Shown: piece by piece, positions 45,011 to 53,240 of the stretch
Layout of the letters: the number at the start of each line of letters is the position of its first letter
How positions within the stretch are numbered: the first letter of the stretch is position 1
Assembly: GCA_003152315.1 (NCBI GenBank)
Contig: PLZV01000034.1
Span: 1 to 54,192, forward strand
Source: Verrucomicrobiota bacterium
GTDB taxonomy: Bacteria > Verrucomicrobiota > Verrucomicrobiia > Palsa-1439
Reading direction: 5' to 3'
DNA: 54,192 nucleotides
Made by a program: the position numbers and the translations under genes
Notes under the pieces: generated by a model
Database searches by the model: none
The model's input: only the letters and a program-made list of their open reading frames with translations
What the model was told of the DNA's origin: nothing

Positions 45011-46268
45011 TTTCCCAGCGGCGCACCGCGAGGCAGACGTTGGTGCCGCCGAAGCCACTCGAATTGTTAAGCGCCACACGCGGCGCGTTGGCGATCGGTT
45101 TCGTGACAATGGGCACGATGGCGCATTCGGGATCGAGTTGGGTGATGTGCGCGGAAACCGGTGTAAACTTTTCCTGCACCGCGAGGACACAAAAAGCGGC
45201 TTCCATCGCTCCGGCCAGCGACAAGCCGTGGCCCGTGAGACTTTTCGTGCTACTCACCGGCGGGGTCTTACCGTTACCGAACACCGCGCGGATCGCGCGA
45301 CACTCGCTGACATCACCCGCGGGCGTGGAGGTGGCGTGGGCGTTGATGTAATCGACTTCATCATTCGACAGGCTCGCGTCTTGCAACGCTGCTTCCATGG
45401 CGCGCCGCAAGCCATCGCCATTGGGGTCGGGTGCGATGACGTTGTATCCGTCGGAGGCCTGTCCCCACCCGAGCACCTCGGCAGCGATGGGCGCGCCGCG
45501 TTGTTGCGCGTGCTCCAGTTCTTCCAATACGAGAACAGCGGCACCGCCCGTACCGACAAATCCGTCGCGTTTCATGTCAAAGGCGCACGGTGTTTTTTGG
45601 GGATCGGTCTGCAGGCTCAGGGCGCGAATGCCGGCGAACGGAAGAATATTGAACTTGTTGCAATCCTCGGCGCCGACTACGAAGACCACCTCCTGGCGGT
45701 TGAGGCGAATCAGGTCGCACGCGGCGCCGAGCGCGTGGGCGGAGGACGAGCAGGCACTGGAAAAGCCGGCAGAGCCGCCTTTGATTTTGAAGGTGGTGAC
45801 GAGATTGATGTAGAGCGAGCCGGGGATGCTGTTGATGATCCCCATCGGCTGGCAGCGGGCGACGCCGCGGGTGAGCATGGTATGCAGGTTGTCATACGCG
45901 AGCCACATCGACCCACCCGAAGCACACATGACGCCGGCGCGCGGGTTTGAGACCAGGTCGGGAGTCAGCTTTGCCTCAGCGATCGCCTGTTGCATGGCGC
46001 AGTAGGCGTAGAGTGAGTTCGGCGCCATCGGCCGCAACTGTTCGCGCGTGAGTTTGCACTCGGGCGGATAGCTCCAGTCCTCAAAGTACGACGTGGGGAA
46101 TTGGAAACCTTTGACGGTGCCGACCAGTTTCACGGGTATGTCGGAAGTGGCAAAGTCGGGAAACGGTTCGACACCAGTGCGACATTCCTGAAGACTACGC
46201 AGCACCTGCTTGCGATTGTTGCCGATGCTGGTGATGAACCCCAGGCCCGTGACGACGACACGCTTCAT
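45000..46268 (-). CDS. Beta-ketoacyl-ACP synthase (FabF/KAS II-like)
   Basis: The 422-residue product has the full thiolase-fold triad: Cys in SAGFSSACSSSAHALG, His in NAHATSTPAGDVSE and His in STKSLTGHGLSLAGAMEAAF. The N-terminus is KRVVVTGLGFITSIGNNRKQ and the C-terminus ALNNSSGFGGTNVCLAVRRW, as usual for KAS II. It condenses malonyl-ACP with acyl-ACP. It lies 23 bases after the ACP-dehydratase fusion and overlaps the SDR, so three core fatty-acid-synthesis activities are in one operon apart from the housekeeping fab genes, pointing to a dedicated lipid or polyketide-like chain. Confidence 0.92.
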   Translation of the reverse strand: MKRVVVTGLGFITSIGNNRKQVLRSLQECRTGVEPFPDFATSDIPVKLVGTVKGFQFPTSYFEDWSYPPECKLTREQLRPMAPNSLYAYCAMQQAIAEAKLTPDLVSNPRAGVMCASGGSMWLAYDNLHTMLTRGVARCQPMGIINSIPGSLYINLVTTFKIKGGSAGFSSACSSSAHALGAACDLIRLNRQEVVFVVGAEDCNKFNILPFAGIRALSLQTDPQKTPCAFDMKRDGFVGTGGAAVLVLEELEHAQQRGAPIAAEVLGWGQASDGYNVIAPDPNGDGLRRAMEAALQDASLSNDEVDYINAHATSTPAGDVSECRAIRAVFGNGKTPPVSSTKSLTGHGLSLAGAMEAAFCVLAVQEKFTPVSAHITQLDPECAIVPIVTKPIANAPRVALNNSSGFGGTNVCLAVRRWENGC

Positions 46269-46291
46269 TGGCGGATTGGATTGATGCGGAA

Positions 46292-47218
46292 TCAGGGCTG
46301 ACCGTTTTCCGAGCCGTTGGGCGCGACAGGCACCGCAAGAGTCACAGGAGCTTCCGACTCGGGCGCAGTTGTCGGCGCGGTGCTCCCGGGCAGCAACTGC
46401 TCGCCGAACGCGAGCACGAGACGCTCGACCTTGGCGACACGCTCGCCGTTGGAGGTCACCGTTCCCTCAAAAATAGCCAGCGGCTCACGCAGTTTCGTCA
46501 GCTTCTGCTCGAACTCCAGTTTTTCCCCGGGCCTGGCCTTGCGGTAAAAATGCGCGCCATCAAGCGACGCGAAGAAGACGTGATTCGACTTGATCTCTTT
46601 GCCGAGCTGGGCGGCCCCGCTTTCCAACACCCAAAGGCACGCGGCCTGACCCATCGCCTCGAAAACGATCGACGCCGGGAAAATCGGTTCATCCTTGAAA
46701 TGGCCTTCGAGGAAAAACTCGCTGCCTTTGATCGTGTAACCCGCCCTTACACTGTCTCCATTGAGCAGGGCTTCGTCGAGGAACAGGAATGGTGGCTGCT
46801 GCGGCAGTACGAGCGCAATTTGCTCGCGGGTATAGCGCTTGGCGGGCGCTTCGATTGTGGCTCCCGTGATCTTGTCGTGGAGGAACTTGTTGAGTTGGCC
46901 AAGGGTGCGGATTTCACGGAGTTCCTCATTCTCGATACGCAGTTTGAGGACTTCCTCGATGGAAAGGACGATTTCGAGCAGGGTCAGTGAGTCCAGCCCG
47001 ATGTCTTCGATGAGACGCGTGTTTTCATTCGCCTCCGACAGTTTCACCGCTGCTGTCGCGGGTTGGTAGCGGTCGAGAATCCCGAAGACGATCGTCGGAA
47101 TCGCGTCGAGATCACCGCTTTCGCGGTAGCGGATAGCGGCTTCTATTGTTTCCGGGCTGCACCGCCGCAGTCCTTCCTTCAGGTCAGCCACATCAGTTTC
47201 AGTCAAAGTCACGCTCAT
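46292..47218 (-). CDS. Acyl carrier protein / FabZ-like dehydratase fusion
   Basis: This 308-residue protein joins two domains. At about residues 40-115 is an acyl carrier domain: RLIEDIGLDSLTLLEIVLSI, where D-S-L is the phosphopantetheine site. At about residues 130-275 is a hot-dog dehydratase: PPFLFLDEALLNGDSVRAGY, then FFLEGHFKDEPIFPASIVFE and AMGQAACLWVL, with the His of G-H-F and the Glu of F-E-A-M-G-Q at the FabZ/FabA catalytic positions. FARKARPGEK-like VFFASLDGAHFYRKARPGEK matches the substrate-gating part. A low-complexity Pro/Ala/Thr tail ends it. Carrier and dehydratase are normally separate genes in fatty acid synthesis. First gene of the KAS and SDR operon. Confidence 0.85.
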   Translation of the reverse strand: MSVTLTETDVADLKEGLRRCSPETIEAAIRYRESGDLDAIPTIVFGILDRYQPATAAVKLSEANENTRLIEDIGLDSLTLLEIVLSIEEVLKLRIENEELREIRTLGQLNKFLHDKITGATIEAPAKRYTREQIALVLPQQPPFLFLDEALLNGDSVRAGYTIKGSEFFLEGHFKDEPIFPASIVFEAMGQAACLWVLESGAAQLGKEIKSNHVFFASLDGAHFYRKARPGEKLEFEQKLTKLREPLAIFEGTVTSNGERVAKVERLVLAFGEQLLPGSTAPTTAPESEAPVTLAVPVAPNGSENGQP

Positions 47219-47339
47219 TAGACGCTACACTTACAATTCAGTTCGCCGGGAGACTGATAGCAAACCCCATCCCAAAGTGAAAGTGCTTTTTTGGGTTGGC
47301 AGGGCCACGCCAGTCTGTTGAGATGACGGTAGCTCACGC

Positions 47340-48491
47340 ATGACACCAGCCGCAAGCGTAAAACCGAGAGTCGTGATCGTCACCCACGAGTTCGCCCTGT
47401 TTCGCGGTGGCGTTGCCACGTACAGCGCCGAACTGGCGGCCGCTCTCAATCGCGCTGGCGAGGCCGTCGAAGTCTGGGCGCCCGACTACGGCACGGCCAA
47501 TGCGACTGACGATTTTACTTTTCCCGTCGCCCGACTGCGGGCCGGCGGCAGCCTGGGATTTTGCGACATGGTGCAGTTCGCGCGACAATTGATAGCGCGG
47601 CGGGCACAACTGGAGCCGGCAACCGTGCTGCTCACAAGCGTCGGCGCGCATATGGCCTTCATGATTCTCGTGCCACTCGGGCTCGTCAAATGCCGGCGTG
47701 TGCTCTCGCTGCTGCACGGTTCCGAAGTGCTGCGATTCGAACGCAACCCATTTTGGAAATTCTGGGCTACGCGTTTTTTTTCGCGCGTCGAGTGTGTGCT
47801 GACGGTTTCCCGGTTCTCCAGGTCGTTGATCGAACGGAGCTTTTTGTCATCGTTGACCCAGCAGATTGTCATGGCTCCATGTTCTTGTAGTGCGGCCGCA
47901 ATGCAATCGATCCCCATCGCAAAGCCAGGCGACGACAAGGTCCGTGTCCTCACGCTGGCCCGCGTTCACCCGCGCAAGGGGCAACTCGATACTGCGCAGG
48001 CACTGGCGCTGTTGCCACCCGAATTGCGCACGAAGATCATTTACCAGGTTGGCGGTAAAGGGGACACCGAGTACTTGCGACGGGTGGAACAGACCTGCCA
48101 TGATGGGGGTGTGGTTCTCGAGTACCTGGGCGAGATAACCGACGCCCTCGCCCGTACCTACCAGCAATGCGACATCTTCGCCATGACCAGCCGGACACTG
48201 CCGAAAAGTGTCGAAGGATTCGGCATCACCTACCTCGAAGCTGGTTTTCACGGGAAACCGGTCGTCGGCTACCGCAGCGGTGGCGCTGTGGAAGCGGTCG
48301 TCAACGGGGAAACGGGAATCCTGGTTGAGGAGGGTGACGTCGCCGCACTGTCGAAAGCCCTACAGCAACTCGTGACCGACCCGGCGCTGCGACAGCGGTT
48401 GGGTGAGGGCGGACGCAGGCACAGCGCCCGTTTCAGTTGGGATGCGACCGCGCGAATCGTAATGGAAGCCGCGCTCCAAGAACCTCAGTGA
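47340..48491 (+). CDS. Glycosyltransferase family 4 (GT-B)
   Basis: The 383-residue product starts RVVIVTHEFALFRGGVATYS (G-G-V-A acceptor loop). The donor domain has VLTLARVHPRKGQLDTAQAL, YQVGGKGDTEYLRR and SVEGFGITYLEAGFHGKPVV with E-x7-E, then GYRSGGAVEAVVNGETGILV. It resembles PimB/PimA-like mannosyltransferases and other GT4 enzymes acting on lipid or polysaccharide acceptors. It is divergent from the ACP-dehydratase operon across 121 bases and may add the outer sugar of the proposed glycolipid, but that is inference. Confidence 0.88.
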   Translation: MTPAASVKPRVVIVTHEFALFRGGVATYSAELAAALNRAGEAVEVWAPDYGTANATDDFTFPVARLRAGGSLGFCDMVQFARQLIARRAQLEPATVLLTSVGAHMAFMILVPLGLVKCRRVLSLLHGSEVLRFERNPFWKFWATRFFSRVECVLTVSRFSRSLIERSFLSSLTQQIVMAPCSCSAAAMQSIPIAKPGDDKVRVLTLARVHPRKGQLDTAQALALLPPELRTKIIYQVGGKGDTEYLRRVEQTCHDGGVVLEYLGEITDALARTYQQCDIFAMTSRTLPKSVEGFGITYLEAGFHGKPVVGYRSGGAVEAVVNGETGILVEEGDVAALSKALQQLVTDPALRQRLGEGGRRHSARFSWDATARIVMEAALQEPQ

Positions 48492-48603
48492 TGTCTCAGT
48501 GTTCTTTTGGGGTAATTAATAATGGATTGACGTTTATCGGGGGGGGAGTAGAGTTTTCACGATCTTCAACGGGTTGTTCTCCAAGACCAGAACGCAGGGG
48601 CGA

Positions 48604-50250
48604 ATGCAAGTCTTCGGAGCGAAGCGAGTCGTGAACGACAGCATCAAGCGTTGGGGAATTGGCGCACTGGCGGCAGCCGTATTCACGTTCATCGGCTGGA
48701 AGGCCGCTGTGCTCTACGAACGCCGCGGAGACCGCCTGCCAACCGCACAGGCGCACAAGCAGCAAACGACGCCAAAGCGGGACATCTACAACCCGAAAGC
48801 GGTATACGTTCCCACGGCGGACATCTCCGCCAATCCATTATTCTCTGATTACATACCGACATCGGCCAGTTCCAAACCAGTTGAAGACGATGGGATCCGT
48901 TTGGTCTCCGGCTTTGAGGGTTCTCCTGCCGCAAAGATCACGAAGGACACTGATGGGCATTGGGTCATTGAGCAAGAAGATCCAACGTGGAAGAAGCCGC
49001 ATTTCTTCCTGTTTCGGATTGAAGGAGCAAACGGCCATGATGTAACAATTGAGCTTCGCAACGTGCCCGACAGATGGTCCACCATCAATCCCGTTTACTC
49101 CTACACGAGAAGTTTGGATGATTTGGCCGCGTTCGCCTTAACTCTTCCAACCAACGCCGTTGCGCTCCACAAGGCGCAGAATGGCGCGGACTTACCCGAT
49201 ACGAGCGGCCAAAGTTGGCATTTCATCGAAGACACAAAGGCGTTCAATGGAAGTTTCTGGTTTCGGCAAAAGCTTGACCACGACGCCCACGTTTGCATGC
49301 GCTACCCATATACGCCAAGCTACAATGAGCGTTATCTCGACAGCCTCACCAATGAGTCTTCGGTGTCAGTTATCACGGTCGGCTCCTCCAAAGAAGGTCG
49401 GCCGCTTCGTGTTGTGAAGATCGGGGAAGGCACTGAGGCGGGTGAACAGCGAAAGCCGTGCGTATTGATTTATGCCCGCGAGCACGCTGACGAACAGGAT
49501 TCAAGTTGGGCGGCGCAAGGCGCCATTGAGTTTCTGGTCTCGGATACGACCGAAGCCCGACAAATAAGGAAGCAGTGCACGTTTCTAGTGATTCCACTGC
49601 TCGATCCTGACGGTGCGGCTGCCCCTGTTTACGAACATATTACAGACAGTTTCGGAGAGGGATACACGACGATTGAGTCGATTGCGTACAGCGCAACTTT
49701 TAAAGCTTGGGTAGACAGAGGCAAGCCACTGCAGCTAGTTCTAAACTTACACAATCTCGAAAGCCAAGAAGGGCCGCATGTATCTAATCCGAGGATCGAG
49801 TCGGACGCGAAGAGGATAAAGTATAGTCAGGCGTTCTATAATGAATTTGTGGTGCCGCCAATAAAAGCTATCGACTTCAGGGTTGGAGCTCCGACTGAAT
49901 CAAAAGGGCCGAGTCCGGGACGATTGGGTGATTGGCTTCGCGTCACGTATGGAACTCTTCATCTGCCGATAGAACTGAACTCGCAGGAGCGGCACAGACA
50001 CATGACAATTTCGGACTTACATCAAGTGGGCAAACTGTTGGTACTGTCTTGTACGCAATACCTGAATTCCGAAGAGGCCGCTCCCTTGCTGGCTGGAATA
50101 GAGCAAGTGCGCAACGAGCGTGCCGCACGATGGAAGAAATATGCTGAAGTCATCGTCGCAAAGAGTGCAATCGAGGCGGAGCGGAATTGCCAGTGGAAGG
50201 AACAGTCTGATCGTCTTTATTCTGAATGGGGCGGCAGGCCACCGAAATGA
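48604..50250 (+). CDS. Membrane-anchored M14-like zinc metallocarboxypeptidase
   Basis: From ATG 48604 (AGGGG 4 bases upstream; a TTG at 48574 would add ten residues) the protein has 548 residues. It has an N-terminal signal anchor (WGIGALAAAVFTFIGWKAAV) and a beta-rich domain at about 90-240. The M14 domain has VLIYAREHADEQDSSWAAQG with the zinc motif H294-x-x-E297, LLDPDGAA, LNLHNLESQEGP with H383 and LPIELNS with the likely catalytic Glu457. M14 enzymes remove C-terminal residues or cut other amide bonds. The arrangement resembles cytosolic-carboxypeptidase-like M14 proteins with an N-terminal beta domain. It lies about 80 bases before the Cys-rich protein gene and could take part in its maturation. 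Confidence 0.82.
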   Translation: MQVFGAKRVVNDSIKRWGIGALAAAVFTFIGWKAAVLYERRGDRLPTAQAHKQQTTPKRDIYNPKAVYVPTADISANPLFSDYIPTSASSKPVEDDGIRLVSGFEGSPAAKITKDTDGHWVIEQEDPTWKKPHFFLFRIEGANGHDVTIELRNVPDRWSTINPVYSYTRSLDDLAAFALTLPTNAVALHKAQNGADLPDTSGQSWHFIEDTKAFNGSFWFRQKLDHDAHVCMRYPYTPSYNERYLDSLTNESSVSVITVGSSKEGRPLRVVKIGEGTEAGEQRKPCVLIYAREHADEQDSSWAAQGAIEFLVSDTTEARQIRKQCTFLVIPLLDPDGAAAPVYEHITDSFGEGYTTIESIAYSATFKAWVDRGKPLQLVLNLHNLESQEGPHVSNPRIESDAKRIKYSQAFYNEFVVPPIKAIDFRVGAPTESKGPSPGRLGDWLRVTYGTLHLPIELNSQERHRHMTISDLHQVGKLLVLSCTQYLNSEEAAPLLAGIEQVRNERAARWKKYAEVIVAKSAIEAERNCQWKEQSDRLYSEWGGRPPK

Positions 50251-50316
50251 ATGTAGTGTGGTCAGTCACTGGTGTGAATCACAACAGCGAACCAACAACC
50301 ACAAACAACTCAATTT

Positions 50317-50321
50317 GGAGG
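50317..50321 (+). promoter_or_regulatory. Strong ribosome binding site of Cys-rich protein gene
   Basis: GGAGG lies 8 bases before ATG 50330 and is the best Shine-Dalgarno match in the window. It decides the start: the same frame is open back to 50120, inside the metallopeptidase gene, but only the 50330 start has this box and a signal peptide. Confidence 0.8.
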
Positions 50322-50329
50322 ACGCGAAA

Positions 50330-50836
50330 ATGAAGAGAGTCAGTAAGATGAAGTTAGGCGGGCTCGCCGCAGCTTTGGCACTGCTGGGCTCGCAGTCCGT
50401 TGCCTTGGCAATGTCATCGGCATCAGATGCGGAACTTGGAAGCATCAAAGGGATGTACGCACAGGTCAAAAAGTGCTGTAAATTTGGTGGGGGCTCTCAA
50501 TGCATGTACGCCGGTCCGCCAATGGAGGGCTGTGGTGTTGGCGGTATAAGTTGCGCCGTGGGTAACCAGTGCTTTAAGGTGATGGACGGCCCGTCGGACG
50601 ATGATGTTTGCTGCAACTTAGACGATAAGGACGCCGCCTGCGGCATTAGCTCTAACGGAATTTGCATAAAGTACCACCCGGGCCTGTGTAGCGAATGGGT
50701 GGCCAATGCCATGGTTAACTGTGCTTGCGATGCGACGCTGGTTTCGGCTTCGAACGTTAATGGTATAGGCCGCAAGTACTGTGGAGGATGGAGCTCGTGT
50801 CCTTGGTACTGGTGGTTCAGCAGTTATTGTCCGTAG
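50330..50836 (+). CDS. Secreted cysteine-rich protein with double-glycine-like processing motif
   Basis: A 168-residue protein. Residues 7-27 are a Sec signal (KLGGLAAALALLGSQSVALA) with a likely signal peptidase site at A27. Directly after it, residues 31-42 read ASDAELGSIKGM, matching the double-glycine leader consensus (L-S-x-x-E-L-x-x-I-x-G-G) at S, E, L, I and the first G; the last G is Met. The remaining chain has 16 Cys (CC at 49-50 and again near 90) and a Trp/Tyr-rich end (CPWYWWFSSYCP). I know no named family. The exported C39-like peptidase two genes downstream is the natural candidate to cut after the motif. The mature form would be a disulphide- or modification-rich peptide of about 125 residues. 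Confidence 0.75.
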   Translation: MKRVSKMKLGGLAAALALLGSQSVALAMSSASDAELGSIKGMYAQVKKCCKFGGGSQCMYAGPPMEGCGVGGISCAVGNQCFKVMDGPSDDDVCCNLDDKDAACGISSNGICIKYHPGLCSEWVANAMVNCACDATLVSASNVNGIGRKYCGGWSSCPWYWWFSSYCP

Positions 50837-50858
50837 GCTGAAGGCACGTGAGGATTCG

Positions 50859-52016
50859 ATGCGTCCCTTGTCTACATATCTCGTCTTGCTCGCCATTCTA
50901 CATGCATTAATCCACTCAGGATTTGCGCAATCAGAGTTGCTGGAGCAACTGCGCGTTAAAGTCTCCGAAACCGAGATGAGGGTAACTAATCTGCGGGTTG
51001 ATGGTACGTCTCAGCACGATTCTTGGGATGCCACGGCTAAGGCATGGAAGTACTCGGGGGAGTCCGAAGCGACAGCTTGGTATGGTGGGCTGCCCGGAAG
51101 CAAGGCGCGCGTAGACTACCACAGGGATGTATCGACCACAGTTGGTGGCCCCGCGCCATTCTACGAAGAAAGTTTCACCGTCGCTTACAACGGCCGTATT
51201 AACCAGAAGCTATACAAGAGTGAAGGTCCGCCAGATCAACAACATGAGGTCGGACGTGGGGTACTGGATTCAAAACGAGACGACGAGATTGTGACAGGGG
51301 GTTTTGCAAGCGGATGGAATTATTCCATATATGGGTGCCTAGATAACCGGGGGATGCGCCTTTCAAACGTGTTTGATTCGAAAGACTTCGTTGTGCAGGC
51401 GAAAGAAAAGTCTTACAGCGGCGTGAACTGCATCCAATTGACAGCGACCGCGCGTCGAGAGCCAATAGAGCGTACTTGGTATTTAGATCCCACGCGTGGA
51501 TATGCAATACTTGGCTGTGAACTCGCATTTGTTAAGACGAACCGGGTGGTTTTTTCGCGGATCACCGTCCAGAAATTGTTAGAGCCGTCACCGGGTATCT
51601 ACTATCCCGGCAAGGTTCTTGAAGAAGTGACGAATCCGGATGGCACCCCAAGTAGCCGTTCAACATACGAAGCTTCAACGGTTATTGTGAATGATCCAAC
51701 CTTTGCCGAGGATGTGTTTAACATCGAGTGGCCTAAAGGCACGCTGGTGTACGACAGAATTAACGACAAGAAGTTCATCGTCGAGGGTGACACAAATACC
51801 ATAATGCAGAGTATAGATCATCAAGTTGAGCAAGTTCGATCGCAGATTGCAGATCAACGCACGCTTGTTCAAGCTCAGACCGAACAAACCGCAACGAAGA
51901 CTATTCCGGTAGCCCGCAGGGCTTGGCCGTGCCCCCAAAAGCGGCTGATCGTCGTCGTGATTCTCCTTGCTGTCATACTGGCGGCAGGTGTGGCGGTGAG
52001 TCTACGACGAAAATGA
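50859..52016 (+). CDS. Secreted beta-rich protein with C-terminal membrane tail
   Basis: From ATG 50859 (TGAGGA 4 bases upstream) the product has 385 residues. It starts with a signal peptide (YLVLLAILHALIHSGFAQSE). The body is beta-rich (DGTSQHDSWDATAKAWKYSG, FYEESFTVAYNGRINQKLYK, ERTWYLDPTRGYAILGCELA) and resembles LolA-like or outer-membrane-lipoprotein-sorting-like proteins of Planctomycetes and Verrucomicrobia. A coiled stretch follows, then a C-terminal hydrophobic helix with a basic end (LIVVVILLAVILAAGVAVSL, RRK), which would anchor it in the membrane or act as a sorting tail. It lies between the Cys-rich protein and the C39-like peptidase, whose ATG overlaps its stop as ATGA. Function unknown. 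Confidence 0.78.
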   Translation: MRPLSTYLVLLAILHALIHSGFAQSELLEQLRVKVSETEMRVTNLRVDGTSQHDSWDATAKAWKYSGESEATAWYGGLPGSKARVDYHRDVSTTVGGPAPFYEESFTVAYNGRINQKLYKSEGPPDQQHEVGRGVLDSKRDDEIVTGGFASGWNYSIYGCLDNRGMRLSNVFDSKDFVVQAKEKSYSGVNCIQLTATARREPIERTWYLDPTRGYAILGCELAFVKTNRVVFSRITVQKLLEPSPGIYYPGKVLEEVTNPDGTPSSRSTYEASTVIVNDPTFAEDVFNIEWPKGTLVYDRINDKKFIVEGDTNTIMQSIDHQVEQVRSQIADQRTLVQAQTEQTATKTIPVARRAWPCPQKRLIVVVILLAVILAAGVAVSLRRK

Positions 52017-53221
52017 AGACTGCGACCTTGGTGCTTGTCGGCATATGCGCGATTGCTCTGGGAGGTCGACTTCTTGGCGAAGAAGACTCACCTGTCCTGC
52101 GCGAATTGGGAGATGCCAAATTGGAGAACTGCGGCGTGGATGTTACGCTATTCCTGTTGGGCTGGTTCAATGTCCCGGTCGGGTTGGAGCGGCTGCAAAA
52201 CGAACTGGGGGTGGGGCCGCACTGGGCAAAAGCGACCTCTCTTGCTCAGATCAAGAGTGCGCTTGAGCGCCGTGGATTGAAAGTTGACGCCTACAAGGAC
52301 GCACGAGTGGATGAAGTACTTCCCCGGATCGACGGGAAACAGGTCTGCGTGTTGCACGTGCAGCGAGACGATTCTCCGGTGGGACATTTTTATCTTGTAG
52401 TTGCACGCAGACTTACTGAAGTGTTCTTGGTGGATGCTGGCACCCGTCAGGATTGGGTTCCGATTCAAGAGTTCAATGAGAAGCTTGGAAAGTCGTTTAC
52501 CGGGTATTGCCTGTTTATCTCGCAAGCCAATCCGAATCCTCAACCAGAGCATACGCTCGACGAGAAGATCATCGAAGTGGATGTGGGGACAATCACAAAC
52601 TCACCGGGCATCCTACTCGTAACAATTCCAGTAGTGAATACGAAGCAAGTGCCGATTGTCGTCGAGAAAGCTTCGGGGTCTTGTGGTTGTTTCAACGGAG
52701 CGGGGTTCAGGGGGGAGCGCCCGACACGCCTGGAGCCGGGTGAGAAGCAAGTGCTCGAACTGCGGTTCGACCGGGCGTCGATAGGAGTCGGCGATGTCCG
52801 GCGCGCCGCCACCCTAAGTGTCAAAGACACAGAGGCAAGGGAAGTGCAGATCAAGATCACTGCCCACGTCTTCCAGCTGCCGGTCGAGCAGCGCGTCACG
52901 TGGTTTCCCCAGAAGATCGACTACGGGTTGGTCAAGGATACCGGCACTTTGCTACGGCCGCAGGATGTGGCGATTTGGTTGCCGCCGGGGGTGATGTTAG
53001 GCAGTATAACGCCAAGTTCTTCTAACGTCCTGGCCAAAGTTTTGGACAAACAGGAGAACGTTGAAGGCGATGACCAAGTCCCGCGGCGGGCCTACCGATT
53101 GGAGGTCTCGATCACGGCCACGCGAAATGGACCGTTCAACGAAAAGGTCTCCATCACGACAAGCGATACCAATTATCCCTTGGTAGAGATTCCACTGGTT
53201 GGCGAAGTTACGCATCAATAG
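52013..53221 (+). CDS. Exported C39-like cysteine peptidase fused to DUF1573
   Basis: The start at 52013 overlaps the upstream stop (ATGA) and gives a signal peptide (TATLVLVGICAIALGGRLLG) in a 402-residue protein; the earlier frame from 51923 is overlap. Residues of about 30-170 are papain-like of the C39 type: Cys40 in LENCGVDVTLFLLGWFNVP, His125 in SPVGHFYLVV and Asp141 in FLVDAG. The oxyanion Gln normally six residues before Cys is Asp34 here. The rest contains a DUF1573 domain (EKASGSCGCFNGAGF, TRLEPGEKQVLELRFD) followed by a further beta domain. C39 peptidases cut double-glycine leaders, usually as cytosolic domains of ABC exporters; this one is exported and free. Its likely substrate is the Cys-rich protein at 50330. 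Confidence 0.82.
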   Translation: MKTATLVLVGICAIALGGRLLGEEDSPVLRELGDAKLENCGVDVTLFLLGWFNVPVGLERLQNELGVGPHWAKATSLAQIKSALERRGLKVDAYKDARVDEVLPRIDGKQVCVLHVQRDDSPVGHFYLVVARRLTEVFLVDAGTRQDWVPIQEFNEKLGKSFTGYCLFISQANPNPQPEHTLDEKIIEVDVGTITNSPGILLVTIPVVNTKQVPIVVEKASGSCGCFNGAGFRGERPTRLEPGEKQVLELRFDRASIGVGDVRRAATLSVKDTEAREVQIKITAHVFQLPVEQRVTWFPQKIDYGLVKDTGTLLRPQDVAIWLPPGVMLGSITPSSSNVLAKVLDKQENVEGDDQVPRRAYRLEVSITATRNGPFNEKVSITTSDTNYPLVEIPLVGEVTHQ

Positions 53222-53240
53222 CGAAGCGGAGGGTGGTGTT

